NCBI GenBank assembly: GCA_025617745.1
Contig: CM046868.1
Span: forward strand, 20,819,108 to 20,883,107
Origin: Heliocidaris erythrogramma
Taxonomy: Eukaryota; Echinodermata; Echinoidea; Camarodonta; Echinometridae
Direction of reading: 5' to 3'
DNA length: 64,000 nt
Shown here: positions 1 through 11,143 of the stretch, piece after piece
Numbering within the stretch: the first letter of the stretch is position 1
How the letters are laid out: each line of letters opens with the position of its first letter
The notes under the pieces: model-generated
Told to the model about the DNA's origin: nothing
The model's database searches: none
The model's input: only the letters and a program-made list of their open reading frames with translations
Position numbers and translations under genes: made by a program

Positions 1-189
1 CTACAACTTTTATTGCCTTGTGTGTGTGTGTGGGGGGGGGGGGATAGGGGGAATATACAATAGATAGGGTTTCTAAATGTTGAGAAACATTGCGTCTATC
101 AATATAGTCGGGACCATAGTGACAGAGTGCGATTTTTTAATATTTTAAATATTGAAGGTTTGCATGATTATCAAATCACTGACTTGGAT
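1..189. other. Intergenic edge with GT and poly-G tract
   Basis: There is a short (GT)n run followed by a G tract near position 40. No coding or RNA feature is visible. Confidence 0.6.
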
Positions 190-405
190 TTTGAATGTAC
201 AGTAGAGTTATTTCGAACTCATCCCATTCCCAGACAGGTTCCCATCCAGCCATGTGCAGTTTTTGCGAGTTTTGCGAGTTTTCTACATTTTTCGTCACCG
301 GACGGCGCTGCTAGCGCAAAAACGAGTGCATGGACCCCTTTAAAAAAACTTTCTCCTTGTACAGTATATAATTCTCTACGAATCTGGAAAAATTAGGAAT
401 CTGAC
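190..405 (+). repeat. Left direct repeat flanking an L2-like LINE
   Basis: This ~215 bp sequence recurs at 1337-1555. Shared blocks include TTTTGAATGTACAGTAG, CATCCCATTCC, CCGGACGGCGCTGCTAGC and GAGTGCATGGACCCC, with the same order and spacing. Both copies end in TGACATGGAT. A weaker third relative at about 1600-1780 keeps the GCACATGGACC and TGACATGGATTTG parts. Confidence 0.8.
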
Positions 406-417
406 ATGGATAGCGAA

Positions 418-1336
418 TAGCGAAATGTCAGCTTTATCCCGTCTTGAAGCATGCATAGCTAACATGGCAGCTTGGATGGCGACAAACAAGCTGAAACTGA
501 ATGAATGTAAATCTGATTTTCTTGTTATATCTGCTAAGTTTCAAAAGCCCCTTATTCACACTCAAAGAATCACTATTGCTAAAGAATGTATTACTCCTTC
601 CACGTCTGTGCGTAACCTTGGCGTAATTTTTGATGAATCCATGTGTATGGAGAATCATGTGAAGAGTATCTGTAAATCTACGGTTTTTCAATCTTCACAA
701 TGCGAAAAGTTTTAGACGAAAAGTCTACTGCGACGCTGGTTCATGCCTTTGTTTTTTCTCGACTTGATAATTATGTGCAATTCACTCCTGTATAATATTC
801 CAGATCGTCTCATTGCTAAGCTTCAACTTGCTTTGAATGCTGCAGCACGGGTTTTGACTAAATCATCCAAATATAACCATATTACTCCAATTTTGGAACA
901 ACTTCACTGGCTTCCTGTAAAACAACGAATTCACTATAAAATAATCTTAATGACATGGAAAATTGTACATAACCTGTCTCCTGTCTATCTGAAAGAGTTA
1001 TTGAATGCGTATACCCCTCAGCGATCTTTGAGATCATCTGGTCAAAAATTATTGGACGTTCCAAGAACCAGGGTTCAATATGGGGATAGATCTTTTTCAG
1101 TTGCAGCACCAGTTCTGTGGAATGATTTGCCTCTTAAACTAAAATCTATTGATTCATTGGAGTCTTTTAAAAAGCAACTTAAAACATACTTATTTTCTCA
1201 AGCTTTTGGCAATTAATGATTATTTTGACTTTCTTTTGTTCCTTTTCTCTTTTTTCTCGTATTTCACAGCGCCTCGGAATAGTTTACTAGATTGATGGCG
1301 CTTTACAAATGCTTGTTTATTATTATTATTATTATT
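418..1336 (+). mobile_element. L2-like non-LTR retrotransposon, 3' fragment
   Basis: This is the 3' end of a LINE: the reverse-transcriptase thumb and C-terminal region, then a short 3' UTR ending in GGCGCTTTACAAATGCTTG and a (TTA)n tail. That tail style (GCGCT..A followed by TTATTATT) is typical of L2-type elements. All upstream domains, including the RT catalytic motifs and the endonuclease, are missing, so the copy is 5'-truncated and inactive. It sits exactly between two copies of a 215 bp repeat. Confidence 0.85.
425..1216 (+). pseudogene. L2-like reverse transcriptase C-terminal remnant
   Basis: The first part reads as RT palm-thumb sequence: WMATNKLKLNECKSDFLVI, then SVRNLGVIFDESM. 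The second carries the familiar LINE C-terminal signature with NAAARVLTK, HITPILEQLHWLPVKQRI, GDRSFSVAAPVLWNDLP and SFKKQLKTYLF. Between about 690 and 775 the similarity moves to another frame (RKVLDEKSTATLVHAFVFSR) and then returns, so at least two compensating indels and a stop at 713-715 have broken it. It once encoded target-primed reverse transcription; it is now a relic. Confidence 0.85.
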
Positions 1337-1555
1337 TTGAATGTACAGTAGTCTTTTCGAACCCATCCCATTCCGAGACAGGTTCCCAGCCAGCCATGCA
1401 CAGTTTTTGCGAGTTTTCTACATTTTCCGTTACCGGACGGCGCTGCTAGCACAAAAACGAGTGCATGGACCCCCAGTTTTAAAACTTTCTCCTCCTTCAG
1501 TATACTTTTCTCTACATATCTGGAAAGGTTGACGAATATGACATGGATTTTGACA
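1337..1555 (+). repeat. Right direct repeat flanking the L2-like LINE
   Basis: This is the second copy of the 190-405 sequence, diverged at scattered positions and with small indels. It begins directly after the (TTA)n tail of the LINE fragment. Confidence 0.8.
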
Positions 1556-4029
1556 GAATAATGGGGATTTGTATATTACATTGGGAATTATGAGGCCTAT
1601 ATATCAATGGCCAAAAACCTGCGATGACGTCATTCTACCTGACACCCAATCATGGCACAGTTCAGTGTCCCATAGCAAAAAAGTAAGCACATGGACCTAT
1701 AATTTTCTGTGAGTATTTGGGCCTCTCATGGACCAAAGTAACTGCATGCAAAGTTTGGTGAAAATGACATGGATTTGACTTTAACTGTGGAACGTCCTCA
1801 AAACCTTTTTGTTAAAAAGTTACGCCATTTTGCTTTAGGGGGAACTTACTTTTTTTGTTGTTTATATATTGGTCGTACATGTATTTTGCTCAAAATTTAA
1901 TGTCTTTTCTTCAATCCAAATATCATTTTTGATAAAGTGCCCACTAGCAATTAGATTTCATAACTTCAATTTGAGTCCAAAGTTGTAAACTATGGAATCA
2001 AATCAGAATACAACCGCCTCACTCTCACTATTACATAAATACGCTTTTCGACAGTTAAAACAGAAGAATGATTTTTAATGAAGGTATTTTCCATTTCCCT
2101 TATTAACATTATTTGATAAGATTTTTTTCACCCAAAGAAGAGATTCATATACCTGAATTTAGAGATAAAACTACAACCCCCCCCCCCCCCGTATTCAGAT
2201 TTGCTTTGGACGGGGTGTGCGGCTGAAGCCTTCAAATATTCTAAATTTGAAGGGTGGTTATTTTCCAGAAAAATGGTACCCATTATTTAAAAGGGACTTC
2301 CATTCAGAACGCAACCCATGCTGAAAATAATAATTTTGCATCTGGGATTTGCGGCACATCCACGTATACAGTATTAGGCGAGTACCCCCCCCCCCCCACA
2401 CCCCCTGGCAAAATTATTTTAGAAAACTTTTAGATTTGAGTTTGCTAAGGGTAAATCAGAAATTCTGCTCCATAATCAGCAACTGCCAAACAGGCAAACT
2501 AAAGTATATAATTATACATGTACACTATTATTCAGATAATGCGCAAAGTCAACCATTAACGGGTTTTTACATTAGGGTAAATGCTTTATGTACAAAATAA
2601 GCCCCGTTTAAATTCTGTCACTGCACATGCCATCTCTCATCTACAAACAGAGACTGAATAAAACTAACGGAAAACGAGTAGGAATGCATGTATGTAAAGT
2701 GATTTATTTCCGCTACATGCCATTTATGTTTTTATACAGCAGAATACATTTTTAAAATCTACGTATTATGACAGTGTCATGATCAGATGTTTATTGCACG
2801 AAATAAAGTTGAAATATTCCTTAGTATGAGTATAATAATGAAATACAAGTAGATTATCATCCACAACCCCCCCCCCCCCTTATTAAATGCATAATACATG
2901 TACATTGTTTTCCGTAAAAATCCCATTATATAAGACAATGAAGGGATATGAAAAGAAATATGATGTGCATTAGTTTCGACTGCTCGATATTTGAATTTTC
3001 TATTATTTTTTCTGAAGATAAATCAAACGGGACCAATCGATGTAAAACTATATTTTTATAGAAGAGTAAACTTTTCCTTCATTTACTTGATACACATAAA
3101 GTTCTGCGATGGAGATTAAATATAGAGAGAGACACAGAATATATATATATGAAAGAGGCAGACTGGGAGAGGAAGGTGGGAAAGGGGACGGGGATCAGGG
3201 CAACAGTGATAGAGAGGAGAGGGAGTTAAAAAGAAGCTCAACACAGAAGTATATTATGGTTGAATAAGCTCATCTTGTTCGATGAAGTCCCCTTCCAATG
3301 CATACGAGAATATTGTAGGTTCATAGGCTTCGAGGAAGTCTACTTCTATGAAAGACGAAAATCTTTCAAAAAAATGTTGATTCTACATGTATGCCTATAC
3401 TTCTGAGGAGTTAAACATTACACAGAATGTGAAATACCGCACTTGCAAAAAGCTATTATTGCTTAGAAACTCTGAAAATTGTCCATTCAGTGGTAAAAAC
3501 TATGTGGAATGGTTGCATATTGGCTTTTGAGACTATCCAAATATCCGGAGTCCCGAATAATCTGAATGAAGGATATTCCTAGTTGACTTCAAATAAGCAA
3601 TAAAGGAACATAAAGCTGCTATTTTTTGTTATAGAAATGCTTAATAATACCCTATTATAATTACAAATTCCTCCTCCAATGGGTTCTATCATTTCTAGCA
3701 AAAAAGCCACTTTAAGGCCCAGCCAGAGTCGTTGAATAACCCATACTCAAAAAGATAGCAACAATATTAACAATATCAAACTTATAAAAAAATGATATAA
3801 TGATGTAATATATAATGATGTAACATATAATTATCTTGTAAAGACTAAAGCTGTTAATATGAGGTGTATTTAGTGTACCGGATGTACATGACATGGCATC
3901 AGGCCAGGCATGTCAGAAAGAGAGTAATTTATTTTAGATAATTATACTAAGTATTTGACGAGTTTTCGTAGCCAGTACTAAGAGATTTTCTACATTTATC
4001 GATGGGACTTTAAGGACCAACGTAATTCT
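1556..4029. other. Gene-free stretch with C tracts
   Basis: I see no gene here. The stretch is AT-rich with homopolymer C runs near 2177, 2386 and 2867, short AT microsatellites near 3145, and a diverged third copy of the flanking repeat near 1600-1780. Short open frames lack splice signals or recognisable motifs. Confidence 0.5.
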
Positions 4030-4032
4030 TAA

Positions 4033-4767
4033 TGCCTAGTTCACATTTGGCTTGCGATGTGTCTACGGAGCCCGTAAACTGCCCGTATCCCCCTTTCCGC
4101 GCTGCCTCCGCGCGGAGGCTGTAAGATTTTCGTGCGGATTCACGGGCTCCGCAGCCTCTACGATTTGTTATCGAGAAGAGTTTGACGAATTTTAAAAAAT
4201 CGTTAAGACCGTAGCCCGTAGACATGTCGTAGGTGACATCGCACAATCCTCCCACCGGCACCGTGCAATGGCCAAGCGTGATCGTGCAGCAAACGCACGA
4301 TTTTTGGTGGACATGGGGCAAAAAAGAAATCGTAAGGAGATTGTACATTCTCATGGCCCTCGCACAGCTATCGCAAGGTTGCCGCTTGCTGCCCGTGCAG
4401 TACCTGTAAAATATGAAATATGTACACATAATCCCTATTGCTGGGAATTGGGATCCTCAAACGGCACGGCGACTGCACAGTCACCGCACCACCTCCGTGA
4501 AGCCTCGCCAAAGGAGCCGTGTGGGCTCCGTACGATTTCCTCATGGAGGTTGTGGAGACTGTACGGCAACTGCATTGACATCGCACAATGCCCGTACGGA
4601 ATTTAGACGGGTCGCCCCCGAGGCCCCGAAGAACAAATTGCACGGGGCCCGTAGACAATGTGAACACAAATGCCGAAGCCCTTAGCGACGTACGATGCCC
4701 ACAAAATCGCACGGAAAATCGTAGACACTTTTATCGCACGGCGTCCGCGGCAAATGTGAACTAGGCA
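4033..4767. mobile_element. Harbinger-like MITE, 735 bp
   Basis: The element begins TGCCTAGTTCACATTTG and ends CAAATGTGAACTAGGCA, a 17-bp perfect terminal inverted repeat. TAA stands immediately outside both ends (4030-4032 and 4768-4770), the 3-bp target duplication expected for PIF/Harbinger transposition. The interior is unusually GC-rich for the window and carries many short inverted CGTACGG/CCGTAGAC-type blocks, so the whole unit can fold back. No transposase frame is present, making it non-autonomous. Open frames inside are by-products of the GC-rich palindromes. Confidence 0.85.
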
Positions 4768-5081
4768 TAATGCGTGAACTTTCAGAGTGATTCAACATGA
4801 TCGCACAGACTTTCGTAAAAATCAACCTGAGGCAATTTCAATAGCTTTTAAAGGTCCATTACATTTTGAAATGTCCAAGCGTTAAAATGACGATTACGTA
4901 ATGAAACCATGACTTGTATGGGAAATACAATAGGGTATGATATTGTCCTTGAGTTGATTTGTTGATCGTTTACTCGTATAGAAAGAAACAGTGTTCTCTT
5001 GCATCTTTGTCAAAGCATGGACCTACTACATTGTTAAAGTCGTAGGCCGCAACAACGACGTAGGTAATCATGAATAAATAA

Positions 5082-5087
5082 TTTATT
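5082..5087 (-). promoter_or_regulatory. Candidate poly(A) signal of gene A
   Basis: AATAAA lies on the minus strand about 26 bases past the stop codon of the gene A terminal exon. That would give a short 3' UTR. It is in an AT-rich run, so it could be chance. Confidence 0.4.
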
Positions 5088-5112
5088 TGCTTTAATAAAT
5101 GGCCAGCATTGA

Positions 5113-5486
5113 TCAATATATAACGGCCGGTCCTCTGTGCATCGGATTTCGGACAGCCTCCGCCTGCCAAAATTTTTCCGCCACATACTTCTCTCTCACG
5201 TAGTACAGCGGATAAGTGTCCCACACGCTCAACACGTGATTCCTATGACCTTGAAGATGACCTTGAGGATGACCTTGAGGATGACCTTGAGGATGACTTT
5301 GTATATTCTTTCGTGCGTGACTATAGCTGTGTTGGCTTCCAGGCAAGCTCTCCTCGTCACCGATATACTCGCCGTCCTCCTCGTCCTCCTCACGATGGAT
5401 CCGTTTACAGTACGCGAATAAGAACACGAAAGCGACACAGAAGATAAATATGAGACTGCAAAATGCCGTGATAGCGATGACGAACT
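5113..5486 (-). CDS. Gene A terminal exon: membrane helix and tail
   Basis: This exon starts after a splice acceptor (CT-rich tract, then CACATACAG) and contributes two bases that complete a GAG codon with the upstream exon. It opens with a strongly hydrophobic segment of about 26 residues (FVIAITAFCSLIFIFCV through FLFAY), followed by basic CKR, an acidic cluster REEDEEDGEY, and four imperfect QGH(P/L) repeats encoded by a 12-bp DNA tandem repeat. It ends in PAVIY, a possible class II PDZ ligand. It is therefore the transmembrane segment and cytoplasmic tail of a single-pass protein. I do not recognise the family. The exons at 13826-13885 and 25618-25639 match it in strand and phase. Confidence 0.65.
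5229..5300. repeat. 12-bp coding tandem repeat (GATGACCTTGAG)
   Basis: Four tandem copies of a GATGACCTTGAG/A unit lie between about 5248 and 5297, inside the gene A terminal exon. On the minus strand they encode QGHP, QGHP, QGHP and QGHL. The 12-bp period preserves the reading frame, so copy number could vary without breaking the gene. Confidence 0.85.
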
Positions 5487-5500
5487 CTGTATGTGATCAG

Positions 5501-5580
5501 GGAGAGAGAGAGAGAGAGAGAGATAGAGAGATTGTGTGAGGGTGTGTGTGTGTGTGCGCGAGAGAGAGAGAGAGAGAGAG
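5501..5580. repeat. (GA)n / (GT)n compound microsatellite
   Basis: Two (GA)n runs flank a (GT)n run. On the minus strand the left GA run reads (CT)n immediately before the gene A acceptor and so forms its polypyrimidine tract. Confidence 0.85.
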
Positions 5581-5639
5581 AACGATTACAATTTAATGGT
5601 TTCAAATACTGAAATTGTAATATCTCAACTGCTTTCATT

Positions 5640-6389
5640 TAAGGCTGAAAGTAAAACAAGTTTTCTTTAAAGCTGAAAATTTTTAAATAAATTATATTCA
5701 ATCTAGCCGATTTTAAGTATCGAAATTTTCTGGACAACAGAATCAATAATAAGCCTCTATTATCATATAGCGACTCGAGTGGAGAATCGTTATCACCATC
5801 ACATGCTGGTAATTTTATAAGCGACTTCAATAGGCGCGGCCTTAAAGTGCGTATTATCATGGAACATATCATGGAACATATCATGGAACGAAAAATCGAT
5901 AACTTGTTGCCAAGTTTCAGACCTGTATTAAAAACAACCTTCGTCTTGTATGTTAATGAGTTCAGAGAAAAGTGTCCTTTTTTCAAAGATATATCCTACG
6001 AAAAAAACTGTTGTGAAGCCAGGGATAGTGGCACTGGTTTTAAAACGTCTCTATAACAATCTTATTTTTGTTACAATGTATATCATAATGAACATAAGAT
6101 GCTTATGTTGTCTTTAGATATCATTAAATCTCCACATGGTGGAAAAGTAAACTAAATATAGAGATAAAAAAATCGGTCTCTCGAATAAAGCGAATGGGTC
6201 GGACTAAAAAAATAATAATATGGAACAGTTTACTGTATAAATTACGTTCTAGTACCTCTCTACAATTATTTAAGTAGTATCTTAAAACATATCACGATAA
6301 TTTAAATTGTAGTTTACTGTTAGGTATATTTTTTAGAGTTTACATGTATGTATTAATCTGTCGGGAAAGTGCTTTGATCAGTTTTAAAT
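5640..6389. other. Intron of gene A, no further feature
   Basis: AT-rich DNA with a 3x TCATGGAACATA tandem near 5858-5887. No exon or element end is evident. Confidence 0.4.
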
Positions 6390-6421
6390 CAGATATAGCG
6401 CTATAAAACAAGCATTAATAA

Positions 6422-6453
<32 letters not shown>

Positions 6454-6479
6454 CTATTATAATTATTCTTATTAGTGTA

Positions 6480-6514
<35 letters not shown>

Positions 6515-6515
6515 A
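6390..6515 (+). repeat. L2-type LINE 3' end with (ATT)n tail
   Basis: ATATAGCGCTATAAAACAAG is followed by (ATC/ATT)n, the same 3'-end style as the L2-like fragment near position 1290. Upstream sequence is not recognisable as coding, so only the tail survives. Confidence 0.55.
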
Positions 6516-7499
6516 GAAAAAATATCAGTGTCATGCTACCAAGAGTAAGGCAAGATCGAACACTGAAAAAATTGTTTCTGTATCCGTGCATCCTTGCGAT
6601 CTGAAATGGGACGACGCACTTGTCTTAAAGAATAAAGCAACGAATACTGAGTATATCATTAAATATTCATATGACGTGCATAACCTCAAATTTGTCCCTT
6701 TCCCTTTTTCAACGGAATGTATTTCGCAGTTCACAAAAACTCCTTCAGACAAAGTAAATCTCTTGAGCAAATATGCAAAGTCCTCTTCGGATCCTGTCCA
6801 TGCTAGTCTGTCATCATTCTTCAGCTTTGCCCGTTTTTTAAGTTGACTTCTTTCTCGTCATAGTATGGGCACAGAGTAGCGAGCAGGATCCAGTGTGTTT
6901 TTTTTTTTTTGGGGGGGGGGTGGGCATAATTCCGCATAATCTGACAAAGCTTCAGGTGCATTTTGTGTCGAAATTTTGAAGGGGCTGACACATTGTTCCA
7001 TTGTATATACTTAAGGTCAGGCCTATATTTGGGTTTTAAAGGCGGCGAAAATGATCAACAGTGCAAACATAGTTGAACAAGTAAAGGAATTGATAAACTC
7101 AAAGAATGTTTACTTATGTATATAGGGGAGTTTTGAATCAAGAGGAGTGAGGGTATTATCTCTTATTTATGCACACTCTGAGTTTACCCGATACCTTTAC
7201 ACAAAAAAATGCATAGTACTGTCAATGTGCCTTTGTGTAGAAGACTGTATATACTGTTTATGTTATACATGCATAATTATATGTTTCTGTATTTCAACAA
7301 TTTCTGTATTCTGCTTTTAAAGCAAATAAAGAACAAATGAAATGAAATTAAATTGCGTTGAGTATGTGGTTCCAATATCAAATTATTTCATGAGTTTATA
7401 ATTATGTTCATGTCTGGTAAATGAATGCAATGAATTCATTATATGCAAGATGCTTTGATTGGTTAAACGTTGCTTTCTGGAAAAAGGAGGGGTGGGGGT

Positions 7500-7539
<40 letters not shown>

Positions 7540-8231
7540 AAAAAAAACCCGTTTTGTCTGGATACGTGGTACGACAGTGTATCACAGAAAGTGAAGGTTG
7601 GTGACCAGGGGGTTGTGCCATCAAACCGTCATAACAAGCTCAGCGACATCTCGACGCTGTCGCTCAACTTGTCCACTAACTGATTCACAAAGCCGTCTTT
7701 GCCAAGACCAGCGACAACTTCCCTGACTGTACTCCAACCTATCATATCTTTTTAGAACGCCATCACAAGCCAGCTTTTAGTTAGTCTATGGGATGCGAAA
7801 AAATGCACTCTCCGAAAAGATTTCACGTTGGTTCAAATATGAACATACCAACTGTTGGTTAAAAAAAAACAGTTTCCCTCCATAATTCGCTGACAAAAAA
7901 AAATCATTCTAAAAGGGGGGTGGGGCACAATCGACAAAAAGACGGATCCTCTATGGTCAAAATGCATACTTTTCTTCCAAGGGGGGGGGGGGCGGGGGGA
8001 AGGGCCGGAAGTGCCCCCCGCTGGATCCGTCAATGATTTATGATTATGTTTGTAATCTTTACCATGTAAACAACGAATTTCCATATATGAATGGACAATA
8101 AATGAACCTATACCTATTTTATTTGTCCTCACATTCGTCTACCATAGAAGCAGCGTCGAAACGGAAGTCTGTATCTACAGACCCATGTGAAAGACGACAA
8201 TTTATCATGTAATGTATTTTCCCTATATTTT
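6516..8231. other. Gene-free stretch with low-complexity tracts
   Basis: It contains a T/G tract near 6900, a possible LINE 3' UTR with AAATAAAG at about 7180-7350, a (GA)n microsatellite at 7500-7535 and a G tract near 7981. Open frames at 6531-6846 overlap on both strands without splice signals or motifs and are not called. Confidence 0.45.
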
Positions 8232-8599
8232 GCCTTTTTAACGCAGTACTTTGATGTAAATTATATTAAATGTATTTTCTTAAAATAAAACATTAAAAAT
8301 TGGGTCATAAGATATTTTAATTCAATTATTTTCTCTAAAGTTAACACGATATGGGTCTTCATTCCATAATTATTCAATTATGGTATCCTCTTACTTACAA
8401 ATCTAGATTCGTACATCACAAACGCATCCTAGAGCTTTCACAATGTATAAATTCTAGCCCATCTTTCCATGTAAACCGAAATATGTTTGTATCATCAGTA
8501 CTATTTTTCGCTGCCATTTTTGATATCTTGGAACAGTATGGGAAAACTGAGCCTCAAAATATGTTTAGGTAATTGACGATAAATCTGATGGATTGTGAT

Positions 8600-9480
8600 A
8601 AAGGCTATGTTTTAGCCGATGAGCATCGATATCATTGAGTTGTCGTTTATCATGCCTTTGTGAAACAGTTTGTCAGGTCCATGACATTTCCGTAGATCGC
8701 CGACAAGAGTTATGACTGTCATGGAGCTGGTTTGATGAAACGATCCCCTGGTTGGTGAACAAAACAATGGAAAGTGCATGGCGGAATCCATGGATAGTGG
8801 AAAGAGATCTACCCTTATCAAATAAGGAGATCAGAAATTCTGCAATCGTGCCTACGGAAGCCTCACGGGGTGAAACCCCGAGGTCTTCACACCAAACTGA
8901 AAAGGCCTCCAGACGGGAGTTTAAAGAGATCTCGTGGAATCTCTACGAATATCAACTGAGAGGCTCTAGAGAGTCCCGAAGCCCTAGCGTCTGCCCCGAA
9001 AACAGCCAAGTGGTCAAGTGAAGGACTTCGGGCCGATGATGGAGGATCCCGGATAGAGGCTGAGACACCAGGTCTGACCTCAGCGGGAATGGAAACGGCT
9101 GTCCATCCTGGAGGGACAGGAGTAGGGGAAACCAAGGTCCCCTCGGCCAGCGCGGGGCTACTAACAGGACCCACGCTCGACCCTCCTTGATCTTTCTCAG
9201 GACCTGAGGGATCAAAGAAGACAGAGGGAAAGCTTACCCCCGAAAATGTCCCCAGTAAATCATGGAGAGCGAAGGCATCGGGTGCCCAACCTCCGGGTCC
9301 CGTACCCGAGAGCAGTACCTCGGAAGACGGTGGTTGAGAGCGGTCAAACAAGATCATCTCTAGCGGCGCCCAAGGCGCGCGGAGAAGATCGAAAACCTCA
9401 TGATGGAGGGACCACTCGGGAGACACTTGTCCCGGGACAGAAAGTCTGGTATAAGATTTTCTTGTCCGGGAGGCTAAATT
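8600..9480 (-). pseudogene. DIRS retroelement pol remnant, copy 1 (linker and YR N-terminus)
   Basis: Read on the minus strand, the segment after the RNase H domain of a DIRS-type pol appears in pieces: VPGQVSPEWSLHHEVFDLL, then in another frame VLLVAPRWPRGPWFPLLL and GILHHRPEVLHLTTWLFSG, then FKLPSGGLFSLV. These are followed by the N-terminal helical domain of a tyrosine recombinase (ASVGTIAEFLISLFDKGRS, LSTIHGFRHALSIVL). The order RNase H, linker, tyrosine recombinase is specific to DIRS-like elements. Frameshifts separate the blocks and the recombinase catalytic region is absent, so it is dead. Confidence 0.8.
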
Positions 9481-9680
9481 TTTTTCCAACGAACTTGTTG
9501 TCCCTGATCCTTTCCGCTCTAAATCAATTTCGCGATCATAGGGTTTATTCCGTAAGCGATATAATGACGGTTGCTCCCAGCGTCTTGCTCTGGCGAGATG
9601 CGTTAGCCTTCGGACATTTAACCTGAGGTATGTGGGTTCGACTCTCAGTTTGGACATTACAAAATAACGTCTTGTATTTG
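9480..9680 (+). mobile_element. Possible tRNA-derived SINE, copy 1
   Basis: Plus-strand sequence from about 9570 resembles a tRNA-type Pol III promoter region. GTGGGTTCGACTCTCAG matches a B box, with CTGGCGAGATGCGTTAG about 40 bases upstream in A-box position, though its fit is imperfect. It ends in a T-rich tail. It interrupts the DIRS pol between RNase H and the linker, in the opposite orientation. Confidence 0.4.
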
Positions 9681-9695
9681 TATTTTTTTTTTTTT

Positions 9696-11143
9696 GCCTT
9701 TTTAACGCAGTACTTTGATGTAAATTATAATAAATGTATTTCCTTAAAATAAAACATTAAAACTTGGGTCATAAGATATTTTAATTCAATTATTTTCTCT
9801 AAAGTGAACACGATTTGGGTCTTCATTCCATAATTAGTCAATTATGGTATCCTCTTACTTACAATCTAGATTCGTACATCACAAACGCATCCTAGAGCTT
9901 TCACAATGTATAAATTCTAGCCCATCTTTCCATGTAAACCGAAATATGTTTGTATCATCAGTACTATTTTTCGCTGCCATTTTTGATATCTTGGAACACT
10001 CTGGGAAAACTGAGCCTCAAAATATGTTTAGGTAATTGACGATAAATCTGATGGATTGTGATAAAGGCTATGATTTTTAGCCGATGAGTATCGATATCAT
10101 TGAGTTGTCGTTTATCATGCCTTTGTGAAACAGTTTGTCAGGTCCATGACATTTCCGTAGATCGCCGACAAGAGTTATGACTGTCATGGAGCTGGTTTGA
10201 TGAAACGATCCCCTGGTTGGTGAACAAAACAATGGAAAGTGCATGGCGGAATCCATGGATAGTGGAAAGAGATCTACCCTTATCAAATAAGGAGATCAGA
10301 AATTCTGCAATCGTGCCTACGGAAGCTTCACGGGGTGAAACCCGAGGTCTTCACACCAAACTGAAAAGGCCTCCAGACGGGAGTTTAAAGAGATCTCGTG
10401 GAATCTCTACGAATATCAACTGAGAGGCTCTAGAGAGTCCCGAAGCCCTAGCGTCTGCCCCGAAAACAGCCAAGTGGTCAAGTGAAGGACTTCGGGCCGA
10501 TGATGGAGGATCCCGGATAGAGGCTGAGACACCAGGTCTGACCTCAGCGGGAATGGAAACGGCTGTCCATCCTGGAGGGACAGGAGTAGGGGAAACCAAG
10601 GTCCCCTCGGCCAGCGCGGGGCTACTAACAGGACCCACGCTCGACCCTCCTTGATCTTTCTCAGGACCTGAGGGATCAAAGAAGACAGAGGGAAAGCTTA
10701 CCCCCGAAAATGTCCCCAGTAAATCATGGAGAGCGAAGGCATCGGGTGCCCAACCTCCGGGTCCCGTACCCGAGAGCAGTACCTCGGAAGACGGTGGTTG
10801 AGAGCGGTCAAACAAGATCATCTCTAGCGGCGCCCAAGGCGCGCGGAGAAGATCGAAAACCTCATGATGGAGGGACCACTCGGGAGACACTTGTCCCGGG
10901 ACAGAAAGTCTGGTATAAGATTTTCTTGTCCGGGAGGCTAAATTTTTTTCCAACGAACTTGTTGTCCCTGATCCTTTCCGCTCTAAATCAATTTCGCGAT
11001 CATAGGGTTTATTCCGTAAGCGATATAATGACGGTTGCTCCCAGCGTCTTGCTCTGGCGAGATGCGTTAGCCTTCGGACATTTAACCTGAGGTATGTGGG
11101 TTCGACTCTCAGTTTGGACATTACAAAATAACGTCTTGTATTT
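9696..11143. repeat. Tandem duplication, copy 2
   Basis: This is the second unit of the 1464-bp-offset duplication. Unlike copy 1 it continues past the SINE-like tail into the RNase H part of the DIRS element, so copy 2 preserves the original junction and copy 1 is the added unit. Confidence 0.9.

Larger units (their letters stand above)
8232..9680. repeat. Tandem duplication, copy 1 (DIRS + SINE segment)
   Basis: This 1.45 kb unit is repeated almost base for base at 9696-11143, offset 1464 bp. Only a few differences are visible, for example ACAGTATGGG versus ACACTCTGGG, and one C lost near 10341. Both ends lie in T-rich tracts (TATTTTGCCTTTTTAACG at the start, TTGTATTTGTATTTTTTT at the end), so slippage or microhomology at T runs is a likely origin. 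Confidence 0.9.

Noticed and set aside
3276-3355. Hammerhead-like GAGGAAGTC...GAC-GAAA pattern
   Set aside because: The core lacks the conserved CUGANGA; only a stem and GAAA match.
4010-4712. Several overlapping open frames of 80-140 codons
   Set aside because: They lie in the GC-rich interior of the Harbinger-like MITE and overlap on both strands.
8351-8572. 73-codon plus-strand frame repeated at 9844-10035
   Set aside because: It is repeated only because of the tandem duplication; no motif, and it lies in the non-coding 3' side of the DIRS fragment.
9246-9626. 126-codon plus-strand frame, duplicated at 10710-11090
   Set aside because: It is antisense to the DIRS linker coding and has no independent motif.
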